A DNA stretch of 64,000 nt, from positions 32,346 to 96,345 of the forward strand of contig JAAPAO010000064.1 in the NCBI GenBank assembly GCA_013115145.1. Direction: 5' to 3'. Made by a program: the position numbers and the translations under genes. The notes beneath the pieces were generated by a model. It made no database searches, was not told where the DNA came from, and was given only the letters and a program-made list of their open reading frames with translations. This document shows positions 10,731 through 21,470 of this stretch, piece after piece (the first letter of the stretch is position 1; each line of letters opens with the position of its first letter). The stretch comes from Perkinsus chesapeaki. Its lineage: Eukaryota > Perkinsozoa > Perkinsida > Perkinsidae.

Positions 10731-10910
10731 TTACATATCATAGTCATCGTCATAATTCTCATTTGAATCCGCGGGGGCCTCATCGGTGGCCTGGTCGTCC
10801 TGCTGGGCATCCTTCCCTGCCGACTGCAAAAATGCGTCAGTGTACAAGACTTGGTTCGGATAAGTCGATTTCTTATCCTCCTCTTCTGGCTGTGATGTGT
10901 TAGCGCCCAT
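10731..10910 (-). CDS. Small acidic protein with N-myristoylation-like start, 59 aa
   Basis: An uninterrupted frame starts at the ATG complementary to 10908-10910 (context CAAAATGG). It begins MGANTSQPEEEDKKSTYPNQ and ends with an acidic, Tyr-containing tail, DSNENYDDDYDM. Gly2 followed by Ser6 fits the N-myristoylation consensus. The protein is hydrophilic and probably disordered. It sits 70 bp from the stop of the FAM50 homologue. The reading is clean but short, and no family is recognised. Confidence 0.5.
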   Translation of the reverse strand: MGANTSQPEEEDKKSTYPNQVLYTDAFLQSAGKDAQQDDQATDEAPADSNENYDDDYDM

Positions 10911-10980
10911 TTTGTAAAAACAAACAAAGTCTGCCCATTAAACCCCCGACACCAGACGCGACAATCCAAGCTAGCAGAAA

Positions 10981-13024
10981 TCAAGTAAGCGTTTGAGCTT
11001 TGGCTTTGAGACCAGCTCCTGTGCTCTTGGAGGGGTCATACGCCTCCCAATGGCTCGCGGGGAAAACGTGTTTGTTCGCTTCATACCATTTCCGGTCCAC
11101 AATTTTTCCTAAATAACGAGATGCCACTTGGAGCACTGGCCGAATCATACCTGGTTTGCTCCTGCCATTTGCTGTGTGGATGTCGCCTGATATCAGTCCA
11201 TCACCATCAACCTCGAACTTATAAAGCGGCCTACAGAACGATTGGATTCTAGTGCTATGTCCGAAACATGCACTGCAGTGCCGGAGATAACCCTAATAAT
11301 ATCTTCCCGCTCAGTATAATCGTATTGCAAAAGTAGGTGATAACTACCCTTATCCAGTTTAGAACCGTGCCAGTCCATATTGCCCTAGGTGCCCTAAGTT
11401 TCATTTTCCACTGCGATTTACCCATTCCCACATCATACACATAAACAACGCGAGTTCCTGTGCGTATGCATTTGTTTCTTCTACGTGCGAAATCCACTCA
11501 GCGTTTAATAAACGGTCCTGAACAACCTCCTACTGTCCGTTAACTTGACTTCGAGCTTTCTCGTATAAGGGAATGAAATGTGAGGTTGCCAGGCAGAATA
11601 ACGTCTTCCTTCACAAACAGCAACTCGTCCCACGAACTCCCTGACAATTATACCATCCCATACCATCCAGCCCGGGAATCTTACCTCCCACATTGCGGCC
11701 TTTGAGCTCGGGAAAGTCCGCCTCCAACTGAGTGCGATCTTCTCATAACACCCACTTCACCGCCCGAGACTCACCTGACTCTTGCATTTGGCCAGGAAGT
11801 CCGACACAGTGCAGCCCTGAGTGACCGCTATCGTCCGACGATGATTAGCTCCATTGAAATAGCTATACGTGATCTTTAATGGCAGACCTGAGCCGTCAAG
11901 CCTTCTATCCGGAATATGCTTTCTTACATCGATTTGTCGTATTGTAAAACCTCTATGTTTGAAATTTCAAATTCGAAAGATTGGACACGTGATACCGCCC
12001 CTAAGTGAATACAGCCTTCAGCTGACCGGTACCATATCTACCTTTCTGCTTCTCCTGCTCTTGATAGTATTCCTTTATAAGCTTCTCCCTGTCCTCTTCT
12101 AGCGTTGCATCCCTGGTAGCATCCGGGAGGAAATCCGTTCTAGCATTCGGATCCTGAAGCTCAGAGACTCCTCTATGTAACCCCACCCGCCTAACGCTAC
12201 GTCCCGCTGCCTGTACGCTCCTCCGTTGAGGACTTTATGCTATTTTTTCATTTGGACGTTGCTTCTATTAAAAAGAGTTCGATAGACGGAAGTCGAAAGA
12301 TGATTTAGTATAGGTTTCGAATCTTTCATTCTACTTTCTACCACATCTGTTCCCTACATGACCATACTATCAGCCCGCCCCTACCAAGCCCTATGAGTAT
12401 CACCTTTTTAAGCTTCGGTATGACCGCCTTCAACCGATTACCGCTCTTCTCGCTACCGTCTTCCCCTCCACTATCACTGGAGGATGATTCGTCCTCCTCC
12501 TCCTCATCCCCAAATGACAGGGCCACTTTATTGATACATTTCCGTTTCTTACTCGCAGATGTGATGCCTTCTGCACCAGACAAAACTACCAGTCGCCGAC
12601 TCTCCAAGCCCCGTACTGTTGGCCGCCGCTGGTTTCGAGGCACCCATCAACTGCGACTCTGTGGCCGAGAACTCATCTGCCTTCAATAGCTCATCGATCC
12701 TTCTCCTCTTCTCCACGTAATCAGACCTTCCCTCACCGTTCACCTCAGCTCTAGCTCTCCATCTTACCGAGACTGCAGCCCCACTGTCTGTTTATTAAAC
12801 TCGGCCTCCAACGACTCCAACTTACTAGTTGCTGATGATGGCGCCATAGCCCTAACTTCGCAAGGACGGCTAGGAAACAACTTGAGTCGCCTGCAGGGTA
12901 CCTTTTTGCCAGCTTCTCCGTCTGATGCTCGAGATCCTTCTTTTCCTTCGATAACTTCTCCCGAGTCGCCTAAAAAAACACGGTGCCGCCGGCCTTCTGT
13001 GAAGTAGTGGAATTTTGCACCCAT
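10981..13024 (-). CDS. FAM50/XAP5 family nuclear protein
   Basis: The segments, in minus-strand order, match FAM50 throughout. They are REKLSKEKKDLEHQTEKLAK; SKLESLEAEFNKQTVGL spliced over a 41-nt intron to SDYVEKRRRIDELLKADEF; an acidic NKVALSFGDEEEEDESSSS; PNARTDFLPDATRD with a KLIKEYYQEQ helix; LKITYSYFNGANHRRTIAV with FLAKCKSQ; ELLFVKEDVILPGNLTFHSL; and finally PLYKFEVDGDGLI... with RKWYEANKHVFPASHWEAYDP. The last is the near-invariant WYEKNKHIFPASRWEPYDP signature. The stop is complementary to 10981-10983. FAM50/XAP5 proteins are nuclear and associate with spliceosomes. At least seven short introns are needed. The start codon and a middle intron (about 11240-11560) are unresolved. Confidence 0.85.
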
Positions 13025-14153
13025 TCTTTATTGAATAGTGATGTATAATTGAATGCTTATTGAACCTTGGAAAATATATATTCCTAGAAAAGTGCACTAT
13101 ACAACCCACTGTGAGTTACTCACACAGTTCCTGTCTATCGCACAATTGTCGTACCACGCTATTACTAGCTTTATGTACTCGTCATATTCTACTAATTCCT
13201 CACTCTGCTCACTGCTCTATTTTCCTTCGGATGTACCTTATCCTTGTGGCGTTTAATAACACTGCAAAAGTAAAGCATTAAAATACCAAAACCTCTCCAG
13301 GAGTAGTACAGACAAAGCCTAAAGTGCCAGACCTAGCTCGAAACTCAGAACCGCGGGCTGCCGCACGACTCTCATTTTCTGAATGCCATTTCCCGCTTGA
13401 CTATGTTCCCTCTCCTTTTCTACGCTGCCGTTTCCTATCTGACAGTTTTTCTATCAGATTCTCCCCACATAGGCACCCATTCACCAAGCACTACCTCTCG
13501 CGCTTTTAGCAGCTTATACGCCCTTTGGCTCTCACAGGATTGAATAGTTTGCAGCACAGCATTGCCAGATTCCATACCGGCCTCCACAGAAAATATACCT
13601 GGAGAATGGCGGTCCCTTTACACTATAACGCAGTGCCCGCACGGGGAGGAGAAAGAAACAGTGGATAAGTTAGTATTGGACGTTAGTTGATGTGAGGCGA
13701 CTCAGTCCGTGATGGGGATACCTGACAAATGAGAACGAGTATCCGGATGGAGAAAACTGAGTTATACGCATATCATAGTCTGGTGACTTCAGAGAAGAGC
13801 CGAAGCTAGAAGTGTGTGCGATTAGTTTTCATTAAAAGTAGCCTTCTGAATTTCACGAATAAGAGCATGAAACCTGCTGGAATATACCAATTGAGAGTAT
13901 CAGTACAGGGTGCTGCAAAAATAGGCCCACCCCCTAGCACCCTATATGATGATGACCGTATATATAATACTACCACACTGCTATAATACAACAACAGCTG
14001 TTTGTAACTTAGTTATACCGATGGATACCAGCCCCTTCAGCCGCACTGTTATGTGGATTCGGCAAGGTTTTCCTTAAGAACTTAAGGGTCTATTAGTGCC
14101 AGACTGATAGGCGAAGCGCCCATGCTGTACTTGGCCATACCACTGTGGTGTCC
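13025..14153. other. Spacer with a transposon-end remnant
   Basis: No convincing gene. Short frames on both strands look like chance. The stretch holds the palindromic mariner-end-like block annotated separately at 13906-13944. Confidence 0.45.
13906..13944. mobile_element. Solo terminal-repeat remnant or tiny MITE, mariner-like
   Basis: Starting just after a TA dinucleotide, this reads CAGGGTGCTGCAAAAATAGG then CCCACCCCCTAGCACCCTA, followed by TA. The ends AGGGTGCT and AGCACCCT are inverted repeats. The sequence closely parallels the terminal repeat of the element at 36092-36828 (CAGGGTG start, GGCCCACCCCCT core). Confidence 0.5.
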
Positions 14154-15579
14154 CTATCTACCTTCCTTCTTCATCCTTTCCTCAAGCCTCTCAACAGCAG
14201 CATAGGCCGCATCTCGCTGCATCTCCTCAGTTCTAGTATTCTTCCCTATCTTATACATCCAGGTGCGGATCTCTGCCAGCCACGCCTTCACTGGCGTTTT
14301 CAACAGCAACGACACGTATATCTCGTCAACCACAGCCTTAACGTTGCACACGCGGACGCATTTGATCCAAGGCCGAAGCAGATTGAAATCTGTCGAGAGA
14401 ACTGCGGTCTTCGTCTCGTCATCGGCCGCTTTTATCTCAGCTGTCCACTCATCCCAGAACACTCGGGCGCAGTGCATGACTACTGAGGGAGTGCCTGAGC
14501 ATAAGGAAGTAACGGTTATCAATTGGAGCATCGTGGTGGTGGTGGTATATAAAGCGAGTCCATATAATATATTCCTATACCGACTACGGGGGCCTTGAGG
14601 GGGTCTCAATACGACGATACTCAAAGTAAGGTTACCATTGCACAGTATGCTGCTGCCCCCCGACATAGACACAAACGCCCCATCCTACGCCACCACTACT
14701 GAAGCCTAAGGCCGCCGCCTCCCACTATAGTACACTTCTTCCTGTCTAATATATCCTCATCTAGCAGTCTGCGTATAGACTCGATGCTTTGGACCTTTAT
14801 GGAGTGGTTAAGGAGCTCGGCCACGGCTATTCGGAGCAGAAGCTGGTACTTATTTATACGGTGTTTGTCCAGCTGTGATGGGAAGAAGAAGAACAAGTCA
14901 CGCGCCATGATATTCAAGCTAGTATTACCTTCTCCCATTGCTCATTGACTGTGAACCAGAACGCCTTCCACCAGGTTAGGTAGGCCTCTTCGTTGGTGAA
15001 GACTCGAGAAAGCTGCACCATTTGAGCTGCCGTCTACAACAACATATCGGGATCGGGGAGTAAACTTCACGCATTCTACATTCTGCTGGACACCTCGGCC
15101 ATCCGCCATCCACAGCACGAACCAGAGTCCACGCCAGAGCTTCCGAGCATCATGCTCGCCCAGGACCTCCCAGTGAGAGCCTGCCAAACCAAATGCTGCA
15201 GGAAATCTCTCTCTGCATTACCCAGCCACTTAGCAAGCATCTTGAAGCCCTTCACTCGGACAGAAGCGTCAGTGTGGGAGAGCTTTTTGCCAAAGTCGAG
15301 GGGCTCTTGAAGGTTCAACTCCTTCTTAGGTTTCGCCGATGCTATCCTCGCTCGCTTGGCCTTATCCCTGCGATAAAACTACTGCTTGTCTCTTATCTTT
15401 GAGTCTGCGTTACCCCTTGCCGGCCTCAGCAGGCTGTGCCCTCTTCTTCGGCGAGGGTGCCGCCGGCTTCGGTGCCTCCGTGATTCGAGTCGGAGCCTCC
15501 GCGGTACTGAAGCAACATACGTCTCACGCTGCGGGCGAAACTCTTTCCGACATCTTCCCAACGACACTCCCGCGGACAC
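14154..15579 (-). CDS. RRP1/NOP52 nucleolar ribosome-biogenesis protein
   Basis: The exons read in RRP1 order: a basic Pro/Ala-rich N-terminus (EAPKPAAPSPKKRAQPAEAG, KAKRARIASAKPKKEL); then LDFGKKLSHTDASVRVKGFK with MLAKWLG; a 41-nt intron; SHWEVLGEHDARKLWRGLWF with VLWMADG; AYLTWWKAFWFTVNEQWEK; LDKHRINKYQLLLRIAVAEL; and MHCARVFWDEWTAEI with a helical tail ending ERLEERMKKEGR. The KLWRGLWFVLWMAD segment corresponds to KVWKGLFYCMWMQD of RRP1, and the LDK-x-R-x-x-KY-x-LLR helix to RLRLDKFYMLMR. RRP1 acts in nucleolar 27S pre-rRNA processing to 60S subunits. Five or six introns are required. The exact start is uncertain; an ATG complementary to 15577-15579 is the best candidate. Confidence 0.8.
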
Positions 15580-15769
15580 TGGCGGTTCGCCATAGTAAAT
15601 TCTCAGAACACTTCAGCTGTCGGTTATGTGAGAAGAGGTGTGTACAAAGATTGGTAAGTAGACCAATTTCAACTCGGAACTTTTCCAGATTTTGCCAGAG
15701 TAATTTTTACAAACAGAAAGTCTGTCCCTTGAAAGCTTTACTAAAAAATTTTCCCTCCCCCGTCCAATA

Positions 15770-15953
15770 TTACGCCTCCACTGCTGTGTCCTGTATTTCA
15801 TCGTCATGGTGGTGATCCTCGCAGTGGCAGTGGGCATGGTGCAGCATGGCCTTCTCGATAGCCAACGCCTAAAAGCCTCTGGTGACGGTGTACGTGAGGT
15901 CTTACCTTCTTCCGTCGGACTAGCTTGTTGATCCTCTCACTGGCTGAGGACAT
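15770..15953 (-). CDS. His/Cys-rich microprotein, 48 aa, two exons
   Basis: Exon 1 (15953-15906) encodes MSSASERINKLVRRKK and ends at a canonical GTAAG. After a 37-nt intron, exon 2 (15868-15770) encodes ALAIEKAMLHHAHCHCEDHH and HDDEIQDTAVEA before TAA. Both exons keep one frame exactly, and exon 1 ends on a codon boundary. The HHAHCHCEDHHHDDE cluster is a plausible metal-binding site. The basic then amphipathic N-terminus might be a helix that interacts with a membrane or protein. No family is recognised. The start faces the 16.3-kb gene across a short intergenic region, suggesting divergent transcription. Confidence 0.55.
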
Positions 15954-16008
15954 GTCGCAAAACAACAAACGTCTAAAGTCTTGGGATTGCGAAAGGATCC
16001 AATTTCGT

Positions 16009-16098
16009 GGCGCGCGACTTTCTCGACATACTTTCGTGGCGAGCGACTCTACCTTCTATTTTCTGGCGCGCGACATTTCGTACCTTGCGGCGCGTGAC
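16009..16098. promoter_or_regulatory. Four GGCGCGCGAC-type motifs between divergent genes
   Basis: GGCGCGCGAC at 16009 and 16065, with the variants GGCGAGCGAC at 16038 and GGCGCGTGAC at 16089, occur 24-29 bp apart in the same orientation, each preceded by a T/C-rich run (for example TTTTCTGGCGCGCGAC). They lie between the start of the His/Cys-rich gene (15953, minus) and the PC-esterase gene (16285, plus). The string resembles E2F-type sites; that link is inference. Confidence 0.5.
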
Positions 16099-16284
16099 GG
16101 TTTCTTTTCTGCGCATGATGCTTCCCTACGATCGTCCGAGGTCTTAAGCTCAGTACGGCAGCTCTTCCTCCCCTCACACTTGTACAATAACCTCTCTCAA
16201 CTCTACGGTGCTCTGTAGACGGCTGATCTTCTCAGTAGAGGGTCTTTTGGTTAAGTAAGGCTCTTATTCTCCTACCCCTTACAG

Positions 16285-18057
16285 TTGCCCACTTGCCCAG
16301 CAGCTGCGATATTTGGCTTTGCAATGCCAAGCATATCAACGCTTCTCCGTGGTCCTCTGGTGGTCAGCGTTCTGTCGTCTATATTGGTCTTGTTTTATCG
16401 GTGGCCGGTCTACTTCCCGTCGGTCCAACTTGACCTCCCCCTGGTCTTGGTCGCGCTGCCCTCGGGCTCGCTTTGTAGTCATCCGGAGCTCCCCTCTCGG
16501 CAAGGCCCTCCCTACTGTAACGATCCCCTCCGAGGCGTCCTAGGGACCATCTGTCCGCTCAACGACTGTGAGGCCGAATGCCAGGCTGATCCTTGGTGTC
16601 GCCGGCAACGGTCGCGCTACCGCCTCCTCGAGCCCACGATCACCTCAGACGGAGTGCTCCGGGTCGGAGTTGTTGGCCCTTCTCGTCAAAGCGTGGTGAC
16701 CGGCAAGCTGGGTTGCAATGACGAGCTCTTTGGTGTGATTAGAGGCCCTGCGATTCTCCCTTTGGACTTCGTCCCTGCTTCGAGCCCGTTGGTCGCCGTT
16801 GGTGAGGAGTGCCACTACTCTGCGGTCGCACGGCTCATCGTCGGCGGCCGGTACTTGATGTCGGTCTCTGTGGAGCGCCTCGCTGACCATGCCTCGCTCG
16901 AGCCGGAGGTGTCTCTGCCAGACCGGAAGATGGTTTGTTCTGAGTTGTCCGAGCACCCTAGCAGGGTGGCATCTTTGGAGATGTTCTGGCCATTGAACGC
17001 TACAAGCGCATATCTTGGGGCTGAGGTCCTTCCCCGGCTGAGTCTGATAGACGTTAATGTTCCTCCGCTGGTCGGCTGCGGTAGGTTGTCCGAGGCTGAG
17101 CCGCAGTGGTTGCATTACACTGTGGTGGCTGATGTGGTGAAGATCTGTGGTGTCGACGTCGAAGAGTATGACCTCTCTGACAACTACATTTGGTTTAGTC
17201 CGAACCGAAGTCCTGCTTTTCTCAAATCTGACGAGCGGCTGAAAGCTCTGGGTGATCGGAAGGTCCTTTTTATCGGCGACTCTACTGTTGAGGATATCTG
17301 GCGGTTATGGTCTAGCAAGCATCTGAACGCTGTGTACGAGAAGGTTTGGGGCACATATGAGTTCATGTACTCCTCCGAGTCGAACCCTTTCATGTGTGGA
17401 GAGGAGACTATGTTGGCCGGGGGTTGGCGAAGCGTGAAGGCTGTGGCGGACAGGGTGGCCGAGGTTGAACCTGCTGTAGTCATCTTGGGTGAGAATCTTC
17501 ACACTCTGAAGAAAGTTGGTTTGGCTAGTTATCGGTCGCTGCTGCGGAAGCTGTTCGGGGCGGTACGTGGGGCTTGCAGCAATTGTGTGTTAGTTTTCAA
17601 GCCGACGACTCAGCCATCGGGGCGGCGGTGCGGTTGCTCGGAGGACATGGAGGTATCTAGGTGCGCATTTGATTTGTTTTACGGTCGGGAACGGCTTCGT
17701 CGAGCGAATGAAATGGCGAGCGAGATCGGACGAGAGTTTGGTGTTGTTACTGTTGATGATATCTATAAGGTAAGCTTGGCGAGGCCAGAACTGTCCAGGG
17801 ATGGCATACACTGGTCGAAGTCTTTCTTCCCGTGTCCCGAGGAAGAGGGGTGCAGTGCAGCGGCCTGTGAGGACTATGCAGCTGGCAATTGGCAGCCTGA
17901 GCCTCTGGGGGCGGCGGTGTCGAATAGGAGCACATCTGTCAACCCGGCGGCTTCTCGGCGGAAGAACTTTTATCGAGATTTGTATCCGGAGTCGGTCTTG
18001 GCCGTGAGCGCTGGGCTGATTGAAGAGGTTATTGCTGCTGAGTTGATGATGCATTAA
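16285..18057 (+). CDS. PC-esterase (GDSL/SGNH-like) single-pass membrane protein, 590 aa
   Basis: One long exon. An N-terminal hydrophobic segment at about residues 12-38 (PSISTLLRGPLVVSVLSSIL) predicts a type II membrane or Golgi anchor; Met14 is an alternative start. The C-terminal half carries the PC-esterase/TBL/NXPE-type SGNH catalytic blocks: LFIGDSTVEDIWRLW (block I, nucleophile Ser), VVILGENLHTL in the block III position, and LSRDGIHWSKSFFPC (block V, Asp-x-x-His). Cys-rich patches (ICPLNDCEAECQADPWC; CGCSEDMEVSRC) suggest a lumenal fold with disulphides. Family members add or remove acyl groups, often acetyl, on glycans; the substrate here is unknown. GC is high for the window and there is no intron. 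Confidence 0.7.
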   Translation: MPTCPAAAIFGFAMPSISTLLRGPLVVSVLSSILVLFYRWPVYFPSVQLDLPLVLVALPSGSLCSHPELPSRQGPPYCNDPLRGVLGTICPLNDCEAECQADPWCRRQRSRYRLLEPTITSDGVLRVGVVGPSRQSVVTGKLGCNDELFGVIRGPAILPLDFVPASSPLVAVGEECHYSAVARLIVGGRYLMSVSVERLADHASLEPEVSLPDRKMVCSELSEHPSRVASLEMFWPLNATSAYLGAEVLPRLSLIDVNVPPLVGCGRLSEAEPQWLHYTVVADVVKICGVDVEEYDLSDNYIWFSPNRSPAFLKSDERLKALGDRKVLFIGDSTVEDIWRLWSSKHLNAVYEKVWGTYEFMYSSESNPFMCGEETMLAGGWRSVKAVADRVAEVEPAVVILGENLHTLKKVGLASYRSLLRKLFGAVRGACSNCVLVFKPTTQPSGRRCGCSEDMEVSRCAFDLFYGRERLRRANEMASEIGREFGVVTVDDIYKVSLARPELSRDGIHWSKSFFPCPEEEGCSAAACEDYAAGNWQPEPLGAAVSNRSTSVNPAASRRKNFYRDLYPESVLAVSAGLIEEVIAAELMMH

Positions 18058-18178
18058 CATGATAATGATAATGTGTGTCTTCATTTCTAATTAGCCAGTG
18101 TGTTGAATTAACCAATAGGCTGCCTAGAGGAGGGCTTATGCTTGCCAAGCTATTAGCATATTATCGTACACGCAAATC

Positions 18179-20550
18179 ATGACTGTCGAGATACCCACGT
18201 CGACCGTCCCCACTGAACGTCAGAGACCTAATGCAACCTTGGCGCCGTGGTTTGAGGGCTATCACCAGCCCCAGACCGTGGCCGATGCTGCTGCTACTGG
18301 GCAGCCAAAGTCAAGTCACTATGAGAAGAACAAGTCGCAGGAAGGGGCCCTTGAAGGCTTTCCTCCAGTGCAAGCTAATATCCAAGAACCATATCATAGG
18401 TAGGTGACAGCTGGGTGACGCGTGGTCATTATTTTGATCAGATCACACACCGCCGTAGAAAACGATTTCATCAGTATTCTATCCGGAACCAATTTCGACG
18501 AGTCCCCGCCGCCGCCGAGACCGGCCACTCCGACTGATGTTGAGGCTGTGGCCAGTCAGGCGGCTGCTATGATTGAGGAGGTCCTCGCTGGTGGAGGAGG
18601 GGACGCTAAGGGTAAGGGGGAGGCCTGCTGCTACGGCGGTGAGGGAGGCTGGTGAGCAGGTTTGATCGGAGAACTTGTCCAGAATTCGGACACTCTGTGC
18701 GCTCTTCTTGGCGAGCTGGAGCGTCCAGCTCAGACTGCTCAGGCCAATCCATGTAGGTTGGGTGGTATCATTGCTGCTGTTGATGAGCCTGCTTGGTTCA
18801 GGGTCAACCCCGCAGGTTACCGAACATTGTTTTTGTAAGTTGCTTATCACTCATAAGCAAGCCGGTGCCATTATTGGCAAAAACGGCGCTGAGATCGCCG
18901 CCATGGAGAAGGTACGGACATAAAGTCATTAGTTTTTATTTATGACCTTTCTTCAGGCTGCTCATGTGACCGCTAAGGTGTCCCCGGGCGGCAGCTACTT
19001 TCCTGGCACCACCGACCGTATCATGGTCCTCTCGGGGAAGGGCCACAGCATCCGTGCGGTGAGTCGACAGCAGTCTTGTGTGGGTTTTAGTACAGTGGCG
19101 TGGTCAGGCTCTGCACGAGGTTGTTAACAAATTCGATTACTGCAATCAAGTTGCTCAGGCCCAGGAGGACGCCAAGTCCACGTTCCTTGGAGCAACTAAC
19201 GTATGAACCGAGGCACCGCCTCGCTGATGCCAAACGGTCTCTCGATCAGGTTGTTAGTCGTCCTCGCCCCCTGCCGATGGTCCTGCGTATGGTGGTGCCC
19301 AACTCCAGTGTGGGGACTTTAATGGGCAAGCAGGGCAGAGATATAAGGTAGTAGCCTTACCGCCGCCAAAGGCGAGCTTTATTGCTCTCTTTGCTTAGAC
19401 AATTGGCTATAACCTGCGGAGTCCACATACAGATTTCACCGAGGCTGACAGGCGTGCTTGAGGTGAGCTGGTCTTGTTGTTGGCACCGAGTGACCAGTGT
19501 GCGTTCAGCGCGTCGTCAACATCACAGGAGCGAGTCACCAGTGCATGCTGGCTGGCTGCTCTATCGTCGAGGTGATTCGCCATAATCCACACGTCATCGA
19601 ACATTCTAACGTGCTGGTAAGCATTGCCTCGGATACCTAGGATTGAATCACCACCATGCTCTTAGATATACACACCATATCAGCACAGACTCGCCGCCAA
19701 GCAGGCCGAGTCCTTCAGAGACTACCACATGGCCGCTAACAACGATTCTCCAAGGGAGAGTCCGTTTGACCCCTCCCCGTTCGCCAGGTAGGCATCTAAC
19801 TTGAGCGTTCTCGCTTCACAAGTTTCATTTTTTCAGCACTGCTGCCGACGGTGACGCCCTATCTCGTCGTGGGTTGATGAGCAAACTGCTGGCCAAGAAA
19901 CGCGAGGAATCCCCTCCTATTGTTCGTGAAGCGAGATCGGTCAACGAGAACCTTCCTCCTCACATCGCCGCTGAAGAGAGACTAAGATGTCATGTGCGCT
20001 CGGAGATCCAGACCAATCTGGTGAAGGAGGCCAGAGTCAGGGCGGCCAGGCTTGAGAAAGAGCTCGGACCGTCCCTGTTGGGATTGGGACCCCGCGCGGA
20101 GATCAACCTCATGGTCCAGGCAGCTAACTCAAGGGTGACCGACGAGGATCAGCAGCACACCTATTCCGGCGGAGGACCACTGGCTCGTGAGACCGCCGAG
20201 TTGTACAGAAGACTCTGTGGCGAGGATGACGGAGGGAGAGTTTGCGGGGTGCCCGAGGTTATGATGACTAACGACACAGCTACAGCTATCACCGTGGCCG
20301 TGCCGGCCGTAACCTCCGGCGGCGGGGGAAGTTCGAGTTCGAGCAACATCAGCCCTGATCGCAGCAGCGCTGGTGATGGGAAGCCTAAGAAGGGCGAGTT
20401 CGCCGACTCCACTTGCAGTGAGTCCTCCATGAGATTCCTGGCCGCAGCTGGTGAGTGAGGCTGTGAGAGATTGTGTATGATGTATTCGCAGGTATTCCCG
20501 TGCCCCTTCCAGCGGTGAATGAGCAAGCTGCTGGGCATCATCAAGAGTAG
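18179..20550 (+). CDS. Two-KH-domain RNA-binding protein, PCBP/Nova type
   Basis: The start is MTVEIPTSTVPTERQRPNAT. After several short introns come VENDFISILSGTNFDE, IGELVQNSDTLCALLGELER and the first KH domain (CKLLITHKQAGAIIGKNGAE, IAAMEK, then HVTAKVSPGGSYFPGTTDRI). The GAIIGKNG loop and FPGTTDR are typical of Nova/PCBP KH domains. A second KH domain follows (VLRMVVPNSSVGTLMGKQGR, LAITCGVHIQISPR, then VNITGASHQCMLAGCSIVEV). In it the GxxG loop reads GTLMGKQGRDIR. The C-terminal exon from about 19838 to 20450 is helical then Ser/Gly-rich. A final intron (GTGAGTGAGG to TTCGCAG) gives IPVPLPAVNEQAAGHHQE and a stop at 20548-20550. It probably binds single-stranded pyrimidine-rich RNA in splicing or mRNA control. 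Confidence 0.75.
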
Positions 20551-21470
20551 AGCCTCGATGAAGATGTGAAGAATGAAGCTTGTTTATGAGGCTGCTCTGC
20601 CTCTTGCATCTCTAAGATCGCCAATGCGATGCACTTGCGAGATGCTGGCTTATTATTTACTATTATTTTTGTCTATTATTTCCGCCTATCTTTATTAACC
20701 CTTTCTATTGAATGGGGCCTATGCTGCCTCCTAGAGGCATCTCACGCCTTCTCGGCGCTTCTTAGTGCTGCCGAATCGGCTGGTAGTGATGATAATTACG
20801 ATGATCCTATTGTTCTAACTGAACTCGCACCCTCGCTGGAGGGTCCCAAACTTTTTGCTGTGCCCTTGTATTAGTCCAGCGCAGCGCAGGGGCGCCGGCG
20901 ACGGCATCAGCAATGGTTATTCTTTATTGAGTAATTACGGCAGCGGTAACAGTATAAGTTGCTGCCTGCTTACCCCTGCTAGTATTGAAGCCGAGTAGTC
21001 CTCCTCTTATTATTAGTAGCACTCCTCGATAACGTATGCTTTCCTAGCAGTAGGAATGACAGGCGTGTTGTATAGATTAATGATGATGATTTTTAATGCT
21101 GTTTAGTAACGTATAAGATGTCCCTTAAGGACAGCAGTATAGTGTGATGATGCATGATGATGATTATGGTTATGATGGTCTTACCACATGGTGAGCCACC
21201 GTGTCAGCAGCAGCTCTTACTGTTGTGTTATTATGCCCTGCTGTGGAGGATAAGGGACGGAGCAATCAATGGAGGAGACAACGAAAGCGATCGATAATTC
21301 CCGGGTGTTTGAGGAACTTTACGCAAGAAATTACTGCAGAAAATCTCCCGAAATTTCCTGAAATTTTTGGCAAATTATCGTTTTCTGGATTGATCTTGTA
21401 TATCTTATTTCTGCGTCTTCAGTCGATATCCCATTTGATTGATCCGTGCGGGTATCGCATCATCGCGTTG
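20551..21470. other. Spacer, AT-rich, about 0.9 kb
   Basis: The 3' flank of the KH gene. A hydrophobic frame at 20629-20874 has poor coding character. Around 21060-21180 there are repeated GATGATGAT strings. No RNA gene or mobile element is recognised. Confidence 0.45.

Noticed and set aside
20629-20874. Hydrophobic 81-aa protein after the KH gene
   Set aside because: Composition is that of a T-rich 3' flank; there are no flanking exons.
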